Positions 51,958 to 61,435 of a stretch of 64,000 bases of DNA are shown here, in pieces. Each line of letters starts with the position of its first letter. Within the stretch, counting starts at the first letter, position 1. The notes beneath the pieces were generated by a model that did not search any database, was not told where the DNA came from, and saw only the letters and a list, made by a program, of their open reading frames with translations. The stretch covers positions 744,001-808,000 of the forward strand of contig NZ_CANMBJ010000002.1 in NCBI RefSeq assembly GCF_947496075.1, written 5' to 3'. Source of the stretch: an uncultured Tateyamaria sp. (GTDB lineage: Bacteria > Pseudomonadota > Alphaproteobacteria > Rhodobacterales > Rhodobacteraceae). Position numbers and translations under genes: made by a program.

Positions 51958-53601
51958 ATGACCCTCAACCTCTCCATGCCCGGACATGACGAGCTGAAAC
52001 CCCGCATCACCGTGTTTGGTGTTGGCGGTGCTGGTGGCAACGCCGTCAATAACATGATTGAAAAACAACTGGATGGCGTCGAATTCGTCGTTGCCAACAC
52101 CGATGCGCAGGCGCTGCAACAGTCCGCCGCGACCAACCGGGTCCAGTTGGGGATCAAGGTGACCGAGGGTCTTGGCGCAGGGGCGCGCGCATCCGTGGGG
52201 GCCGCAGCAGCCGAAGAATCGATTGAGCAGATCGTGGACCACCTTGCGGGTGCCCACATGTGCTTTATCACTGCCGGTATGGGCGGCGGCACCGGTACCG
52301 GTGCTGCGCCGATCATCGCGCAAGCGGCCCGCGAGCTGGGTGTTCTGACCGTTGGTGTTGTGACCAAGCCCTTCCAATTCGAGGGCGCCAAGCGGATGCG
52401 TCAGGCCGAGGACGGCGTTGAATCGCTGCAAAAGATGGTCGACACGCTGATCATCATCCCCAACCAGAACCTGTTCCGTCTGGCGAACGAGAAAACGACC
52501 TTTACCGAAGCATTCAGCATGGCTGATGACGTGCTTTATCAAGGTGTTAAGGGTGTGACTGACCTGATGGTGCGTCCGGGCCTGATCAACCTCGACTTTG
52601 CAGACGTGCGCGCCGTGATGGACGAGATGGGCAAAGCCATGATGGGCACGGGCGAGGCAGACGGTGAAGATCGCGCGATCCAGGCCGCCGAAAAGGCCAT
52701 TGCGAACCCGCTGCTGGACGAAATCTCGCTCCGTGGCGCGAAGGGTGTTCTGATCAACATCACCGGCGCACACGACCTGACCCTGTTCGAACTGGACGAA
52801 GCGGCCAACCGCATCCGCGAAGAGGTCGATCCAGATGCGAACATCATCGTGGGTTCGACCCTCGACACAGCGATGGAAGGCAACATGCGCGTAAGCGTGG
52901 TTGCGACAGGCATTGACGCATCCGACGTAAACAGCGAAATCCCTGTGCCGCGCCGCTCGATGGCGGCACCGCTCAGCCAACCGGTCATGTCGGAAGAGCC
53001 TGCGCCTGCTCCGGCAGCAGAGCATATTCCAGAACCCGCGCCAGCGCCGGTTGCCGCAGCAGCAGAAGAGCCATCGCTGTTCCAGGAGATGGACGTTCAA
53101 CAGGTGGCGGCACAGGACATGGCCGAGGACATCTTTGCGGATGAAACGCCTGCCGCGGCAGGGGATGATCTGCCTCCGCCAGCCTACCAGCCGCAGGTGG
53201 CGGCGTTCGAACCGAAGCCGGATCCGGAAATCACTCCTGCAGAAGAATTCGTCGCGCCTCGCGCCCCGGCACCCGGCACCCCATCGCCCGAGGCGCTGGC
53301 TCGGTTGCGCGCCGCCACGCAAAAGGCAGCACCTGCCGCGGCACCTGCACCGCAGCCTGCACAACCTGCCGCGTCGGGCGCAGAGAAGCCGCGCTTTGGT
53401 ATCAACTCGTTGATCAATCGCATGACCGGCACCGCCGAAGGCGCGCCGACAGCGCCTGAACGCCCTGCGCGTCAGCAGCCTCCGGTTCAGGGACATGGCG
53501 CAGCTCCGGCACCCGCACCGGCGCCACGGCCCGCCGAAGCAGTTGACCCAGATCAGGAACGGATTGAAATTCCGGCCTTCCTGCGGCGCCAAGCAAACTA
53601 A
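51958..53601 (+). CDS. ftsZ: Cell division GTPase FtsZ
   Basis: Protein of 547 residues. Tubulin-fold GTPase domain (about 1-320) with [25 protein letters not shown] (GTP signature), NPLLDE and the C-terminal T7-loop region [14 protein letters not shown] long Pro/Ala/Glu-rich disordered linker (about 330-530) follows, typical of alphaproteobacteria, and the C-terminal conserved peptide [14 protein letters not shown] binds FtsA. It polymerises into the Z-ring. Terminated at 53625-53648. Confidence 0.97.
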   Translation: MTLNLSMPGHDELKPRITVFGVGGAGGNAVNNMIEKQLDGVEFVVANTDAQALQQSAATNRVQLGIKVTEGLGAGARASVGAAAAEESIEQIVDHLAGAHMCFITAGMGGGTGTGAAPIIAQAARELGVLTVGVVTKPFQFEGAKRMRQAEDGVESLQKMVDTLIIIPNQNLFRLANEKTTFTEAFSMADDVLYQGVKGVTDLMVRPGLINLDFADVRAVMDEMGKAMMGTGEADGEDRAIQAAEKAIANPLLDEISLRGAKGVLINITGAHDLTLFELDEAANRIREEVDPDANIIVGSTLDTAMEGNMRVSVVATGIDASDVNSEIPVPRRSMAAPLSQPVMSEEPAPAPAAEHIPEPAPAPVAAAAEEPSLFQEMDVQQVAAQDMAEDIFADETPAAAGDDLPPPAYQPQVAAFEPKPDPEITPAEEFVAPRAPAPGTPSPEALARLRAATQKAAPAAAPAPQPAQPAASGAEKPRFGINSLINRMTGTAEGAPTAPERPARQQPPVQGHGAAPAPAPAPRPAEAVDPDQERIEIPAFLRRQAN

Positions 53602-53624
53602 AAACCGGTCACAAACCGGCATGA

Positions 53625-53648
53625 GGGCTGCCTTGAGGCAGCCCTTTT
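53625..53648 (+). terminator. Intrinsic terminator of ftsZ
   Basis: GGGCTGCC-TTGA-GGCAGCCC is an eight-base perfect stem followed by TTTT. It ends the ftsQ-ftsA-ftsZ segment 24 bases after the ftsZ stop, so lpxC should have its own promoter. Confidence 0.92.
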
Positions 53649-53799
53649 AATTTATATTTTCCAAATACTTACTGACGCATGCGCGCATTGCTGCGCAGTC
53701 GTTACATCCATGTTTCATACCGTTGCAAAGAGTGAGTTGAGTGTTTGCCCGTGCCACCTTAGCTCTGGCGATGTCATGAAACTGTAATGGGTGGGCCCC

Positions 53800-54723
53800 G
53801 TGCAAACGACCGTCAAAGGACCAGTTGTTTTTACCGGATGCGGATTGCATTCCGGGAAACCTGCGCGTTTGACTGTGCGTCCGGCCATGGCGGAACATGG
53901 CATCTGGTTCCGACGTACTGACATCTCGGATCGCGATGCGCTGATCCCGGCGCGCTACGACGTGGTTCGCCAATCCCCTTTGTGCACGACACTCGTGAAC
54001 GAGGCGGGTGTGTCTGTTGGGACCGTGGAACATATCATGGCCGCCATTGCAGGCTGCGGTGTCCACAACGCCCTGATCGAAATTGACGGACCGGAAGTGC
54101 CAATCGTCGATGGATCGGCTCTGCCGTTTGTACGTGGCATCATGCGGCGCGGCCTGCGTCGTCTGCCGGCTCGTGTGCGCGCGTTCGAAGTGCTGAAGCC
54201 GGTCACTGTCACCCAAGGGGATGCGACAGCCACCATTGCGCCTTCGGATGTTGTGCGGATCGACTTCCATATTGATTTCGCGGATGCAGCCATCGGGCGC
54301 CAGTCGAAGTCTCTGAACATGTCCAATGGCAGCTTTGCACGCGAACTGAGTGACAGCCGCACCTTCTGCCGCAAGGATGACGTAAAGCAGATGCAGGCCA
54401 ACGGCTTGGCCCTGGGCGGTACGCCCGGTGTCAATGCGGTTGTCTTTGACGGGGACCGGGTATCGAGCCCGGGCGGCTTGCGCCATTCGGACGAGCCCGT
54501 ACGTCACAAGATGCTGGATGCACTTGGTGATCTGGCGTTGGCCGGAGCGCCGATTATTGGCCACTATACGGGCATGCGTGCAGGCCATACGCTGACCAAT
54601 CAGTTGCTGCGTGAACTGTTCGCAACACCTGACGCTGTGCGCATGGTGACCTGCGACGCTGAGATGACGGCGCGCCTGCCCGGATCGGGCTTGGTATGGG
54701 ATGAAATCCCTGAAGTCGCCTGA
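53800..54723 (+). CDS. lpxC: UDP-3-O-acyl-N-acetylglucosamine deacetylase LpxC
   Basis: Protein of 307 residues. The GTG at 53800 is chosen since MQTTVKGPVVFTGCGLHSG matches the family N-terminus, and GGGTGGG lies just before; a GTG nine bases earlier is in frame but has a worse ribosome site. VEHIMAAIAGCGVHNALIEIDGPEVPIVDGSALPF, SRTFCRKDD, RHKMLDALGDL and AGHTLTN carry the Zn-binding and catalytic residues (His-containing VEH, HK..D and AGH motifs). It deacetylates UDP-3-O-acyl-GlcNAc, the committed step of lipid A. Confidence 0.93.
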   Translation: MQTTVKGPVVFTGCGLHSGKPARLTVRPAMAEHGIWFRRTDISDRDALIPARYDVVRQSPLCTTLVNEAGVSVGTVEHIMAAIAGCGVHNALIEIDGPEVPIVDGSALPFVRGIMRRGLRRLPARVRAFEVLKPVTVTQGDATATIAPSDVVRIDFHIDFADAAIGRQSKSLNMSNGSFARELSDSRTFCRKDDVKQMQANGLALGGTPGVNAVVFDGDRVSSPGGLRHSDEPVRHKMLDALGDLALAGAPIIGHYTGMRAGHTLTNQLLRELFATPDAVRMVTCDAEMTARLPGSGLVWDEIPEVA

Positions 54724-54830
54724 TCCGCGCCATCCGGACAAATCGTCATTTCATCCTCCCGAAACTTTGTGCTAGAGACGGGCAAACAGCCTGAAATGGG
54801 CGGTGCTGAGCATCTTGGGGGTGGCAAGGA

Positions 54831-55700
54831 ATGACCCGCGTAAAATCCATGACGCGTCTCGCGGCTGTCGTCACGATAACCGCTCTTGTTGCGGCTTGCG
54901 GCAACAGCAGCGGGCGACCAACCACAGGCGGCTTTTTCAACCGTCAGGAAGTACCGCTCGAAAACTTCACCGCACAGCAGATATTCGAGCGGGGCGAGTT
55001 CGAACTGGAGCAGGGAGAGCTGCCGGAAGCAGCCTTCTACTTCTCGGAAATTGAACGGCTTTACCCATACTCTGACTGGGCGCGACGGGCGCTGATCATG
55101 CAGGCCTTTGCCCATCACCGGGACAAGGATTATCCGAACAGCAGGTCCGCCGCGCAACGTTTCATCGATTTCTACCCGGATGATGATGATGCGGCCTATG
55201 CCCAGTACCTGCTTGCGCTCAGCTACTATGACCAGATCGACGAAGTTGGCCGGGACCAGGGCCTGACATTCCAGGCGCTGCAATCGCTGCGTGAGGTCAT
55301 CGAACGCTACCCGGACAGTGAATATGCCAGATCTTCGATCCTGAAATTTGATCTCGCATTCGACCACTTGGCCGGGAAAGAGATGGAGATCGGTCGCTAT
55401 TACCTGCGCCGCGACAACTTCTCGGCTGCCATCAATCGCTTCCGTGTTGTGGTCGAGGATTTCCAAACCACGAGCCATACGCCCGAAGCGTTGCACCGTC
55501 TGGTCGAAGCCTATCTGTCGCTCGGCCTCACGGATGAGGCACAGACCGCTGGCGCCATCCTTGGATACAACTTCCAAGCCACGGAATGGTATCAGGACAG
55601 CTTCAACCTGCTGACGGGTCAAGGTCTTGAACCGAACGCGCGCGGAAACAATTGGCTGTCGCAGATCTATCGACAGATGATCCGGGGACGGTGGCTCTGA
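54831..55700 (+). CDS. bamD: Outer membrane assembly lipoprotein BamD
   Basis: Protein of 289 residues from ATG 54831. Lipoprotein signal ends LVAAC (lipobox, Cys at about 23), then a TPR-like domain of five repeats (LPEAAFYFSEIERLYPYSDWARRALIMQAFAHHRDKDYPNSRSAAQRFIDFYP...). This is the YfiO/ComL family: BamD works with BamA in beta-barrel protein insertion. Downstream of lpxC, so outer-membrane functions are clustered. Confidence 0.92.
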   Translation: MTRVKSMTRLAAVVTITALVAACGNSSGRPTTGGFFNRQEVPLENFTAQQIFERGEFELEQGELPEAAFYFSEIERLYPYSDWARRALIMQAFAHHRDKDYPNSRSAAQRFIDFYPDDDDAAYAQYLLALSYYDQIDEVGRDQGLTFQALQSLREVIERYPDSEYARSSILKFDLAFDHLAGKEMEIGRYYLRRDNFSAAINRFRVVVEDFQTTSHTPEALHRLVEAYLSLGLTDEAQTAGAILGYNFQATEWYQDSFNLLTGQGLEPNARGNNWLSQIYRQMIRGRWL

Positions 55701-55740
55701 TCTTAGGGCGGGGCCTGTCGACCTTCATGAGGGTCTGTTA

Positions 55741-57390
55741 ATGCTGCGCGGGCTGGATATTTCCGACATGCTGATTATCGACCGGCTGGAATTGCAGTTC
55801 CAGCCCGGCCTCAACGTGTTGACCGGAGAAACCGGCGCGGGCAAATCCATCTTGCTGGACAGTCTTGGTTTCGTTTTGGGGTGGCGGGGCCGTGCTGATC
55901 TGGTGCGCCAGGGGGCTGCCCAGGGCGAGGTGACAGCATGGTTTGACCTGCCCGATGATCATCCCGCGCGGGCCGTGTTGGATGAGGCGGGATTGCCAGC
56001 CGAAGACGAGTTGATTCTGCGGCGTATAAATACTGTGGATGGGCGCAAAACGGCTTGGGTGAACGACCGGCGTTGTTCGGGTGAAGTGCTGCGTGCGCTC
56101 TCTGACACTTTGATCGAATTGCACGGCCAGCATGATGACCGTGGATTGCTGAACCCGCGCGGCCACCGTGTCATCCTGGATGAATTTGCGGGGCTTGATG
56201 CTGCACGCAGCAAGACGCGCAAGGCGTGGCGGGCAATGGGCCAAGCACGTAAGGCCATGGCCGCAGCCGAAGCGGCGATGGCGGCCATCCGTGATGAAGA
56301 GGATTTCCTGCGGCACGCAGTTGCTGAGCTGGATGCTCTTGATCCACAACCCGGGGAAGAGGCCGAGCTCGACACCCGCCGCCGGTTGATGCAAGGGGCC
56401 GAGCGCATTCGCGAAGATGTGCAGCGCGCGCACCAGATACTGGGCCATGACGGGGCCGAAGGGGCCATGAGTGATGCCATCCGCTGGCTTGATGGTGTTG
56501 CTGAAAAGGCCGAGGGCCAACTTGATGCGCCCCTTGCCGCATTGGCGCGTGCGATGGTCGAGTTGGACGAGGCAACGGACGGTATCGTATCCGCACTGGA
56601 TCATCTGACTTTTGACCCGACCGAGCTGGAGGATACCGAAGAACGGTTGTTCGCCATTCGCGGGTTGGCGCGCAAGCACGATGTGTCCCCGGATGACCTG
56701 GCCACATTTGCGGATGGGTTGCGCGCAAAACTGTCTGCGCTGGACGCAGGGGATGCCGATCTGGGCCGCCTGCAATCGGCTTTGGCAGAGGCCGAAGCGG
56801 CCTATGACACAGCAGCAGAAAAACTTGGTGCAGCGCGTCGGAAGTCGGCCAAGGCGCTGGACAAGGCCGTGATGGCGGAGCTGGCCCCGCTCAAGATGGA
56901 GCGGGCGGTTTTTGAAACCCAGATCACCGCGGATGAACCTGGGCCCGATGGCCGCGATGCCGTGGCGTTTACAGTTGCCACGAACCCTGGTGCACCGTCT
57001 GGCCCCCTGAACAAGATTGCATCGGGTGGTGAACTCAGCCGTTTTCTGCTGGCCCTCAAGGTGTGCCTGACGCGCGAACAATCTGGCCTCACCATGATTT
57101 TTGACGAGATTGACCGCGGGGTTGGCGGCGCGACGGCAGATGCCGTGGGCCGCAGGCTGAGCCAGATTGCCCAAACGGGGCAGGTGCTGGTGGTGACCCA
57201 CTCACCGCAGGTGGCGGCTTTGGGCGCGCACCACTGGCGCGTGGAAAAGCAGGTGTCGCGCGGCATGACCACCTCGCAAGTTGTGCCGCTTGCGGCGCCT
57301 GAGCGTGTGGATGAGATTGCGCGCATGCTTGCGGGCGACACGATTACGGATGAAGCCCGTGGCGCAGCACGCGCGCTGCTGAGCGGTTAA
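55741..57390 (+). CDS. recN: DNA repair protein RecN
   Basis: Protein of 549 residues from ATG 55741. N-terminal Walker A (GETGAGKSILLDSLGFVLG), LRGLDISDMLIIDRLELQF, a long central coiled coil with heptad charged stretches, and C-terminal GGELSRFLLALKV (signature) with FDEIDRGVGGATADAVG (Walker B) and VTHSPQVAA. It is an SMC-like ATPase in double-strand-break repair. No LexA box was seen just upstream, although recN is SOS-regulated in many bacteria. Confidence 0.95.
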   Translation: MLRGLDISDMLIIDRLELQFQPGLNVLTGETGAGKSILLDSLGFVLGWRGRADLVRQGAAQGEVTAWFDLPDDHPARAVLDEAGLPAEDELILRRINTVDGRKTAWVNDRRCSGEVLRALSDTLIELHGQHDDRGLLNPRGHRVILDEFAGLDAARSKTRKAWRAMGQARKAMAAAEAAMAAIRDEEDFLRHAVAELDALDPQPGEEAELDTRRRLMQGAERIREDVQRAHQILGHDGAEGAMSDAIRWLDGVAEKAEGQLDAPLAALARAMVELDEATDGIVSALDHLTFDPTELEDTEERLFAIRGLARKHDVSPDDLATFADGLRAKLSALDAGDADLGRLQSALAEAEAAYDTAAEKLGAARRKSAKALDKAVMAELAPLKMERAVFETQITADEPGPDGRDAVAFTVATNPGAPSGPLNKIASGGELSRFLLALKVCLTREQSGLTMIFDEIDRGVGGATADAVGRRLSQIAQTGQVLVVTHSPQVAALGAHHWRVEKQVSRGMTTSQVVPLAAPERVDEIARMLAGDTITDEARGAARALLSG

Positions 57391-57486
57391 GGTCACAGTC
57401 GCCGCACTGTGATGGTGCGAGGGCTTTCGCAGGCGCAGCAAAGGGCGTAACCGTTGAGCAGCCACGTATCTATGTAGCCCGGCCTC

Positions 57487-59175
57487 ATGTCCGCCCCCGA
57501 CCGATCTGTTCTGTCCCAGCAACTCGACCTTGCAGTCACCGCCTGCAAGGATGGTTGGCATGTGTTGCGCCGCCGCGGTCCCAGTCAAATCCAGTTCTGG
57601 TTCATCGCGCTTGCCATCGGGATTGCTGCCGGATTTGCGGCCCTGTTTTTCCGCAAGGGGATCGAGGCGCTGCAGGCATTTCTGTACGGGACCGAGGATG
57701 TGCAATACCTGCACACATTCGCGTCGTCCCTGCCGTGGTACTGGATTCTGGTCATTCCGATTGTCGGTGGATTGATCACCGGTTTGATCCTGCACAATTT
57801 CACCAAGGATGCCGTTGCCCGCAGCGTTGCGGACGTGATCGAAGGGGCTGCCCTGCGCGATGGGCGTGTCAGCACGCGGGCAGGGGTGGCCTCCGCTTTC
57901 GCCAGCTTCATCACACTCTCTACAGGTGGTTCGACAGGACGAGAGGGTCCAGTGGTGCACATCGCCGCTGTGATCTCGACCAAGGTGTGTCGCTGGATCA
58001 AGGCGGATGGCGTCACGGGGCGCGACTTGCTTGGTTGCGCTGTGGCCGCCGCCGTTTCTGCCAGCTTCAATGCGCCTATCGCCGGGGCGCTCTTTGCCCT
58101 CGAGGTAGTGTTGCGTCATTTCGCGGTGCACGCCTTTGCGCCCATCGTCATCGCGTCGGTCGCCGGAACCGTCATCAACCGGCTTGAGTTTGGCGATGTG
58201 ACAGAGTTCAGGCTGCCCGAAGCAAACGAACTTGTGTTTTACCAAGAGCTGCCTGCATTCCTTATTCTTGGTCTTTTGTGCGGCTTGGTGTCGGTGGTTC
58301 TGATGCGCTCCATCTTCTGGACGGACGATTTCGCATCGCAATTTCAGCGTCGGACCAGGATGCCCCGCTGGTTGCGGCCTGCGGTGGCTGGCGCACTCTT
58401 GGGGGGAATGGCGATCTTTTATCCGCACATCATCGGGGTGGGGTATGAAACCACATCGATGGCTCTGACCGGGCAACTTGCCCTGAACGAGGTGATGGTG
58501 TTCATCGTGATGAAAACCGCAGCGGTCGCCATCACCATGGCGGGGCGTATGGGGGGCGGTGTGTTTTCCCCATCGCTGATGATTGGGGCGTTGACCGGGC
58601 TCGGCTTTGGCCTCGTGGCAACGGGGATTTTCCCGGATGTGTCAGGGTCCGTAACGCTCTATGCATTGGCGGGCATGGGGGCTGTGGCTGCCGCCGTTTT
58701 GGGCGCGCCGATTTCCACAACGCTGATCGTGTTCGAATTGACAGGCGACTGGCAAACGGGGCTGGCCGTGATGGTGGCTGTATCCATGTCGACAGCGCTG
58801 TCGTCGCGGCTGGTGGATCGATCTTTCTTCCTGACCCAATTGGAACGGCGCGGTGTGCACCTTGCCGCCGGCCCGCAGGCCTACCTTTTGGCAATGTTCC
58901 GGGTCGGGTCCGTCATGCGCAAACCGGGCGATGCCCGCATGGCTGACGAAGCACGCTGCTGGGAAATGATCTCAGACGGTATTTATGTCGATGAAAGCGC
59001 GACGCTGGAAGCCGCGTTGCCGATTTTTGACAGCACAATGGTACCCTTCATTCCGGTGGTCACGCTGACCGGCGAAAACGCGGCCCCGGAATTACAGGGC
59101 GCGTTGTTCCACGTCGATGCGCTCAAGGCTTACAATCGCGCACTCGCTGCCACCGCGGCAGAAGAGCATAGCTAG
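57487..59175 (+). CDS. ClC family chloride channel/antiporter with C-terminal CBS-like domain
   Basis: Protein of 562 residues from ATG 57487. About ten or more membrane helices; the gating-Glu segment is STGGSTGREGPVVHI and the pore region later shows GGGVFSPSL and GAPISTTLIVFELTG. The classical GSGIP sequence is replaced by TGGST, seen in the eukaryotic-like/bacterial clade of ClC proteins. After residue about 460 a soluble domain with VDESATLEAALPIFDSTMVPFIPVV resembles a CBS module. It moves chloride or exchanges it for protons. Confidence 0.9.
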   Translation: MSAPDRSVLSQQLDLAVTACKDGWHVLRRRGPSQIQFWFIALAIGIAAGFAALFFRKGIEALQAFLYGTEDVQYLHTFASSLPWYWILVIPIVGGLITGLILHNFTKDAVARSVADVIEGAALRDGRVSTRAGVASAFASFITLSTGGSTGREGPVVHIAAVISTKVCRWIKADGVTGRDLLGCAVAAAVSASFNAPIAGALFALEVVLRHFAVHAFAPIVIASVAGTVINRLEFGDVTEFRLPEANELVFYQELPAFLILGLLCGLVSVVLMRSIFWTDDFASQFQRRTRMPRWLRPAVAGALLGGMAIFYPHIIGVGYETTSMALTGQLALNEVMVFIVMKTAAVAITMAGRMGGGVFSPSLMIGALTGLGFGLVATGIFPDVSGSVTLYALAGMGAVAAAVLGAPISTTLIVFELTGDWQTGLAVMVAVSMSTALSSRLVDRSFFLTQLERRGVHLAAGPQAYLLAMFRVGSVMRKPGDARMADEARCWEMISDGIYVDESATLEAALPIFDSTMVPFIPVVTLTGENAAPELQGALFHVDALKAYNRALAATAAEEHS

Positions 59176-59520
59176 TCAGATTTCCTCGACCGTGACGCCG
59201 TTGCCGCCATAGAAGGCAAGGTGGTCCTTGATCCGCGCGACGTCGCCTTTGGGGTCCTCATAGGTCCAGACAGCGTTCGCCAGCGTCTGAGATTTTGTGA
59301 CGACGGAAAAATAGTTGGCGTCGCCCTTGTGCGGGCAATGGGTGGTCTTGTCTGTGCGATCAAGGAACGCCATCGCAATGTCACCACGCGGGAAATAGAT
59401 GACGGCGGGATAGTCACCTTCACTCAGCTCAAGCGCATTGCTGCTTTCACCCAGAACGGCCCCTCCTGCACGTACTGTCCATGTGCCGGGTGCCTTGCGG
59501 ATCTTGATGTGATCAGCCAT
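59176..59520 (-). CDS. DUF427 protein
   Basis: Protein of 114 residues; ATG 59520 is chosen because MADHIKIRKAPGTWTVRAGG is the family start and the frame upstream is unlike it. TVRAGGAVLGESSNALELSEGDYPAVIYFPRGDIAM, THCPHKGDANYFS (Cys/His) and WTYEDPKGDVARIKDHLAFYGGNGVTVEEI are characteristic of DUF427. Function unknown. Downstream of the aminopeptidase P gene on the minus strand. Confidence 0.88.
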   Translation of the reverse strand: MADHIKIRKAPGTWTVRAGGAVLGESSNALELSEGDYPAVIYFPRGDIAMAFLDRTDKTTHCPHKGDANYFSVVTKSQTLANAVWTYEDPKGDVARIKDHLAFYGGNGVTVEEI

Positions 59521-59596
59521 GCCTGCGCCTCCTGTCGTCAGTGTTCTTGCTGTGATGAAGGGCAGGTGTAACAGATCAATGAAACCGCGGCCAGAC

Positions 59597-61387
59597 TTAC
59601 AGGGGCGCGCAAGCCTGCGTGAGCCATTCTCGCGCATCATCCGATACGCGCGGGCCAATTTTCTCAAGAGTTTCAGCGTGGTAGGCGTTCAGCCACGTAC
59701 GTGACGTTGCGTCCAGCATGTCCGGCACGATCAGGCGGCGGTCAATGGGCGCGAAGGTCAGTGTCCGCCAGCTGAGCATCTCTCGATGGGCATCGCCGCC
59801 GGGTGGACACTCCGCCTTTTCGACCACGATCAGGTTCTCGATCCGAATACCGAACCCACCTTCCCGGTAATATCCTGGCTCGTTCGACAGGATCATGCCG
59901 GGCTTAAAAGGCACGGTGCTGAGGCGGCTGAGGCGCTGCGGTCCCTCATGCACCGAAAGATACGTACCGACACCATGACCAAGCCCATGATCAAAATCCT
60001 GGTGCGCATACCACAACGGGGCCCTGCCAATCGCCTCGATATCCCGTCCGGCCAGCCCAACCGGCCAGATCAGGCGCGACATGCCGATCATCCCAAGCAA
60101 CACGCGGGTAAATGCGGTGCGCGCCTCGTCGGGGGGGGCGCCAATGGCAATTGTCCGCGTAATGTCCGTGGTGCCGTCCAGATACTGGCCGCCGCTGTCC
60201 AGAACGATCAGATGACCATCCTCCAGCGTGCTGTCTGTCTCTTCCGTCACGCGGTAGTGCATGATGGCACCATTCGGCCCGGTCCCCGCGATTGTCTCGA
60301 AACTGATGTCCTGCAGGGCGTTGTCGCGCCGGCGATACTGTTCCAACTGCGTGACGACCTGCGTTTCGCGCAAGCTGCCGGGGGCCTGTCGGTCCAGCCA
60401 CGCCAGCAACTCGACCACTGCAGCACCATCGCGCAAATGCGCTTCGGCAGTGCCCGCAATCTCCGCGGCATTCTTGCAGGCCTTGGGAAGGGCACAGGGG
60501 TCGTCCCCCCATTGCACGCGATCCGCGATGGCATCCGCAATGATCACGGGGACCGACGATTTTTCAAGGCGCACGGGCCCCTCCAAATCGGCGAGCGCAC
60601 TCAGAAAGCTGTCTGGCGCATGGCAGGTCACGTCATCCCCAAGATGATCGCGCACCTCGACAAGCTTGATCGCATCCATGAACAGATCGACCGCCCCTGA
60701 GGCGTGCAGGATGGCGAAGCCCTGCGCAATTGGATTGCGGGGAATGTCAGAACCACGGATGTTCAACAGCCAGCACAGGCTGTCGGGCAGGGTGATGACG
60801 GCCGACTTTGCACCTGCGTCCGAAAGCGTCCGGGCCAGCCGTGTGCGCTTGTCCTTTTGGGACTCGCCCGCAAAGTCCAGCGGATGCACCTTGGCGGGTT
60901 CTGTTGCCGGTGCGGGTTGATCATCCCAGATGCGGTCCACAAGGTTCTCGCACTGCACAAGTTCAATGTCAGTTCCTTTCAGCTCGTCCTCTGCCTGCGC
61001 GATCTGTCCCGGCGTGTGCAACCAGGGGTCAAAACCGACCTTGCCGCCCTCGGGCAACTGGTCCTTCAGCCAACTTGCCAGGGACACCTCCGGCCATGGA
61101 ACAGGGGTGTAGTCCGAAGCCACCTGTGCCTTCACCTGGGTGCGATACCGCCCGTCAATGAATACGCCTGCCACGTCACGCAAGGCGGCACAAAACCCGG
61201 CAGAGCCTGTGAACCCGGTCAACCATGCCAACCGTTCATCGCGGGCAGAGACATACTCGCCTTGGTGCGCGTCAGCGCGGGGGATCAGAAATCCGTCCAG
61301 ACCATCCTTGCCCAGTTCAGCGCGCAGTGCAGCCAGCCGAGGCGGCCCTTGTTCCGGACGTGCAGTGACTTCAAAGCTCTGGAACAT
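59597..61387 (-). CDS. pepP: Aminopeptidase P (Xaa-Pro aminopeptidase, M24B)
   Basis: Protein of 596 residues from ATG 61387, seven bases after an AGAGG. Two non-catalytic N-terminal creatinase-like domains (about 1-310) are followed by the pita-bread catalytic domain with metal ligands in DSGGQYLDGTTDITRT (two Asp), GHGVGTYLSVHEGP (His), SNEPGYYREGGFGIRIEN (Glu, Glu). It removes the first residue from peptides with Pro in position two. Three-domain long form, typical of alphaproteobacteria. 48 bases after cobT on the same strand. Confidence 0.9.
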   Translation of the reverse strand: MFQSFEVTARPEQGPPRLAALRAELGKDGLDGFLIPRADAHQGEYVSARDERLAWLTGFTGSAGFCAALRDVAGVFIDGRYRTQVKAQVASDYTPVPWPEVSLASWLKDQLPEGGKVGFDPWLHTPGQIAQAEDELKGTDIELVQCENLVDRIWDDQPAPATEPAKVHPLDFAGESQKDKRTRLARTLSDAGAKSAVITLPDSLCWLLNIRGSDIPRNPIAQGFAILHASGAVDLFMDAIKLVEVRDHLGDDVTCHAPDSFLSALADLEGPVRLEKSSVPVIIADAIADRVQWGDDPCALPKACKNAAEIAGTAEAHLRDGAAVVELLAWLDRQAPGSLRETQVVTQLEQYRRRDNALQDISFETIAGTGPNGAIMHYRVTEETDSTLEDGHLIVLDSGGQYLDGTTDITRTIAIGAPPDEARTAFTRVLLGMIGMSRLIWPVGLAGRDIEAIGRAPLWYAHQDFDHGLGHGVGTYLSVHEGPQRLSRLSTVPFKPGMILSNEPGYYREGGFGIRIENLIVVEKAECPPGGDAHREMLSWRTLTFAPIDRRLIVPDMLDATSRTWLNAYHAETLEKIGPRVSDDAREWLTQACAPL

Positions 61388-61435
61388 CGCTCGGCCTCTT
61401 CCCTGTTTCAAAAAATCCTCCCCGAAGGGTCGATC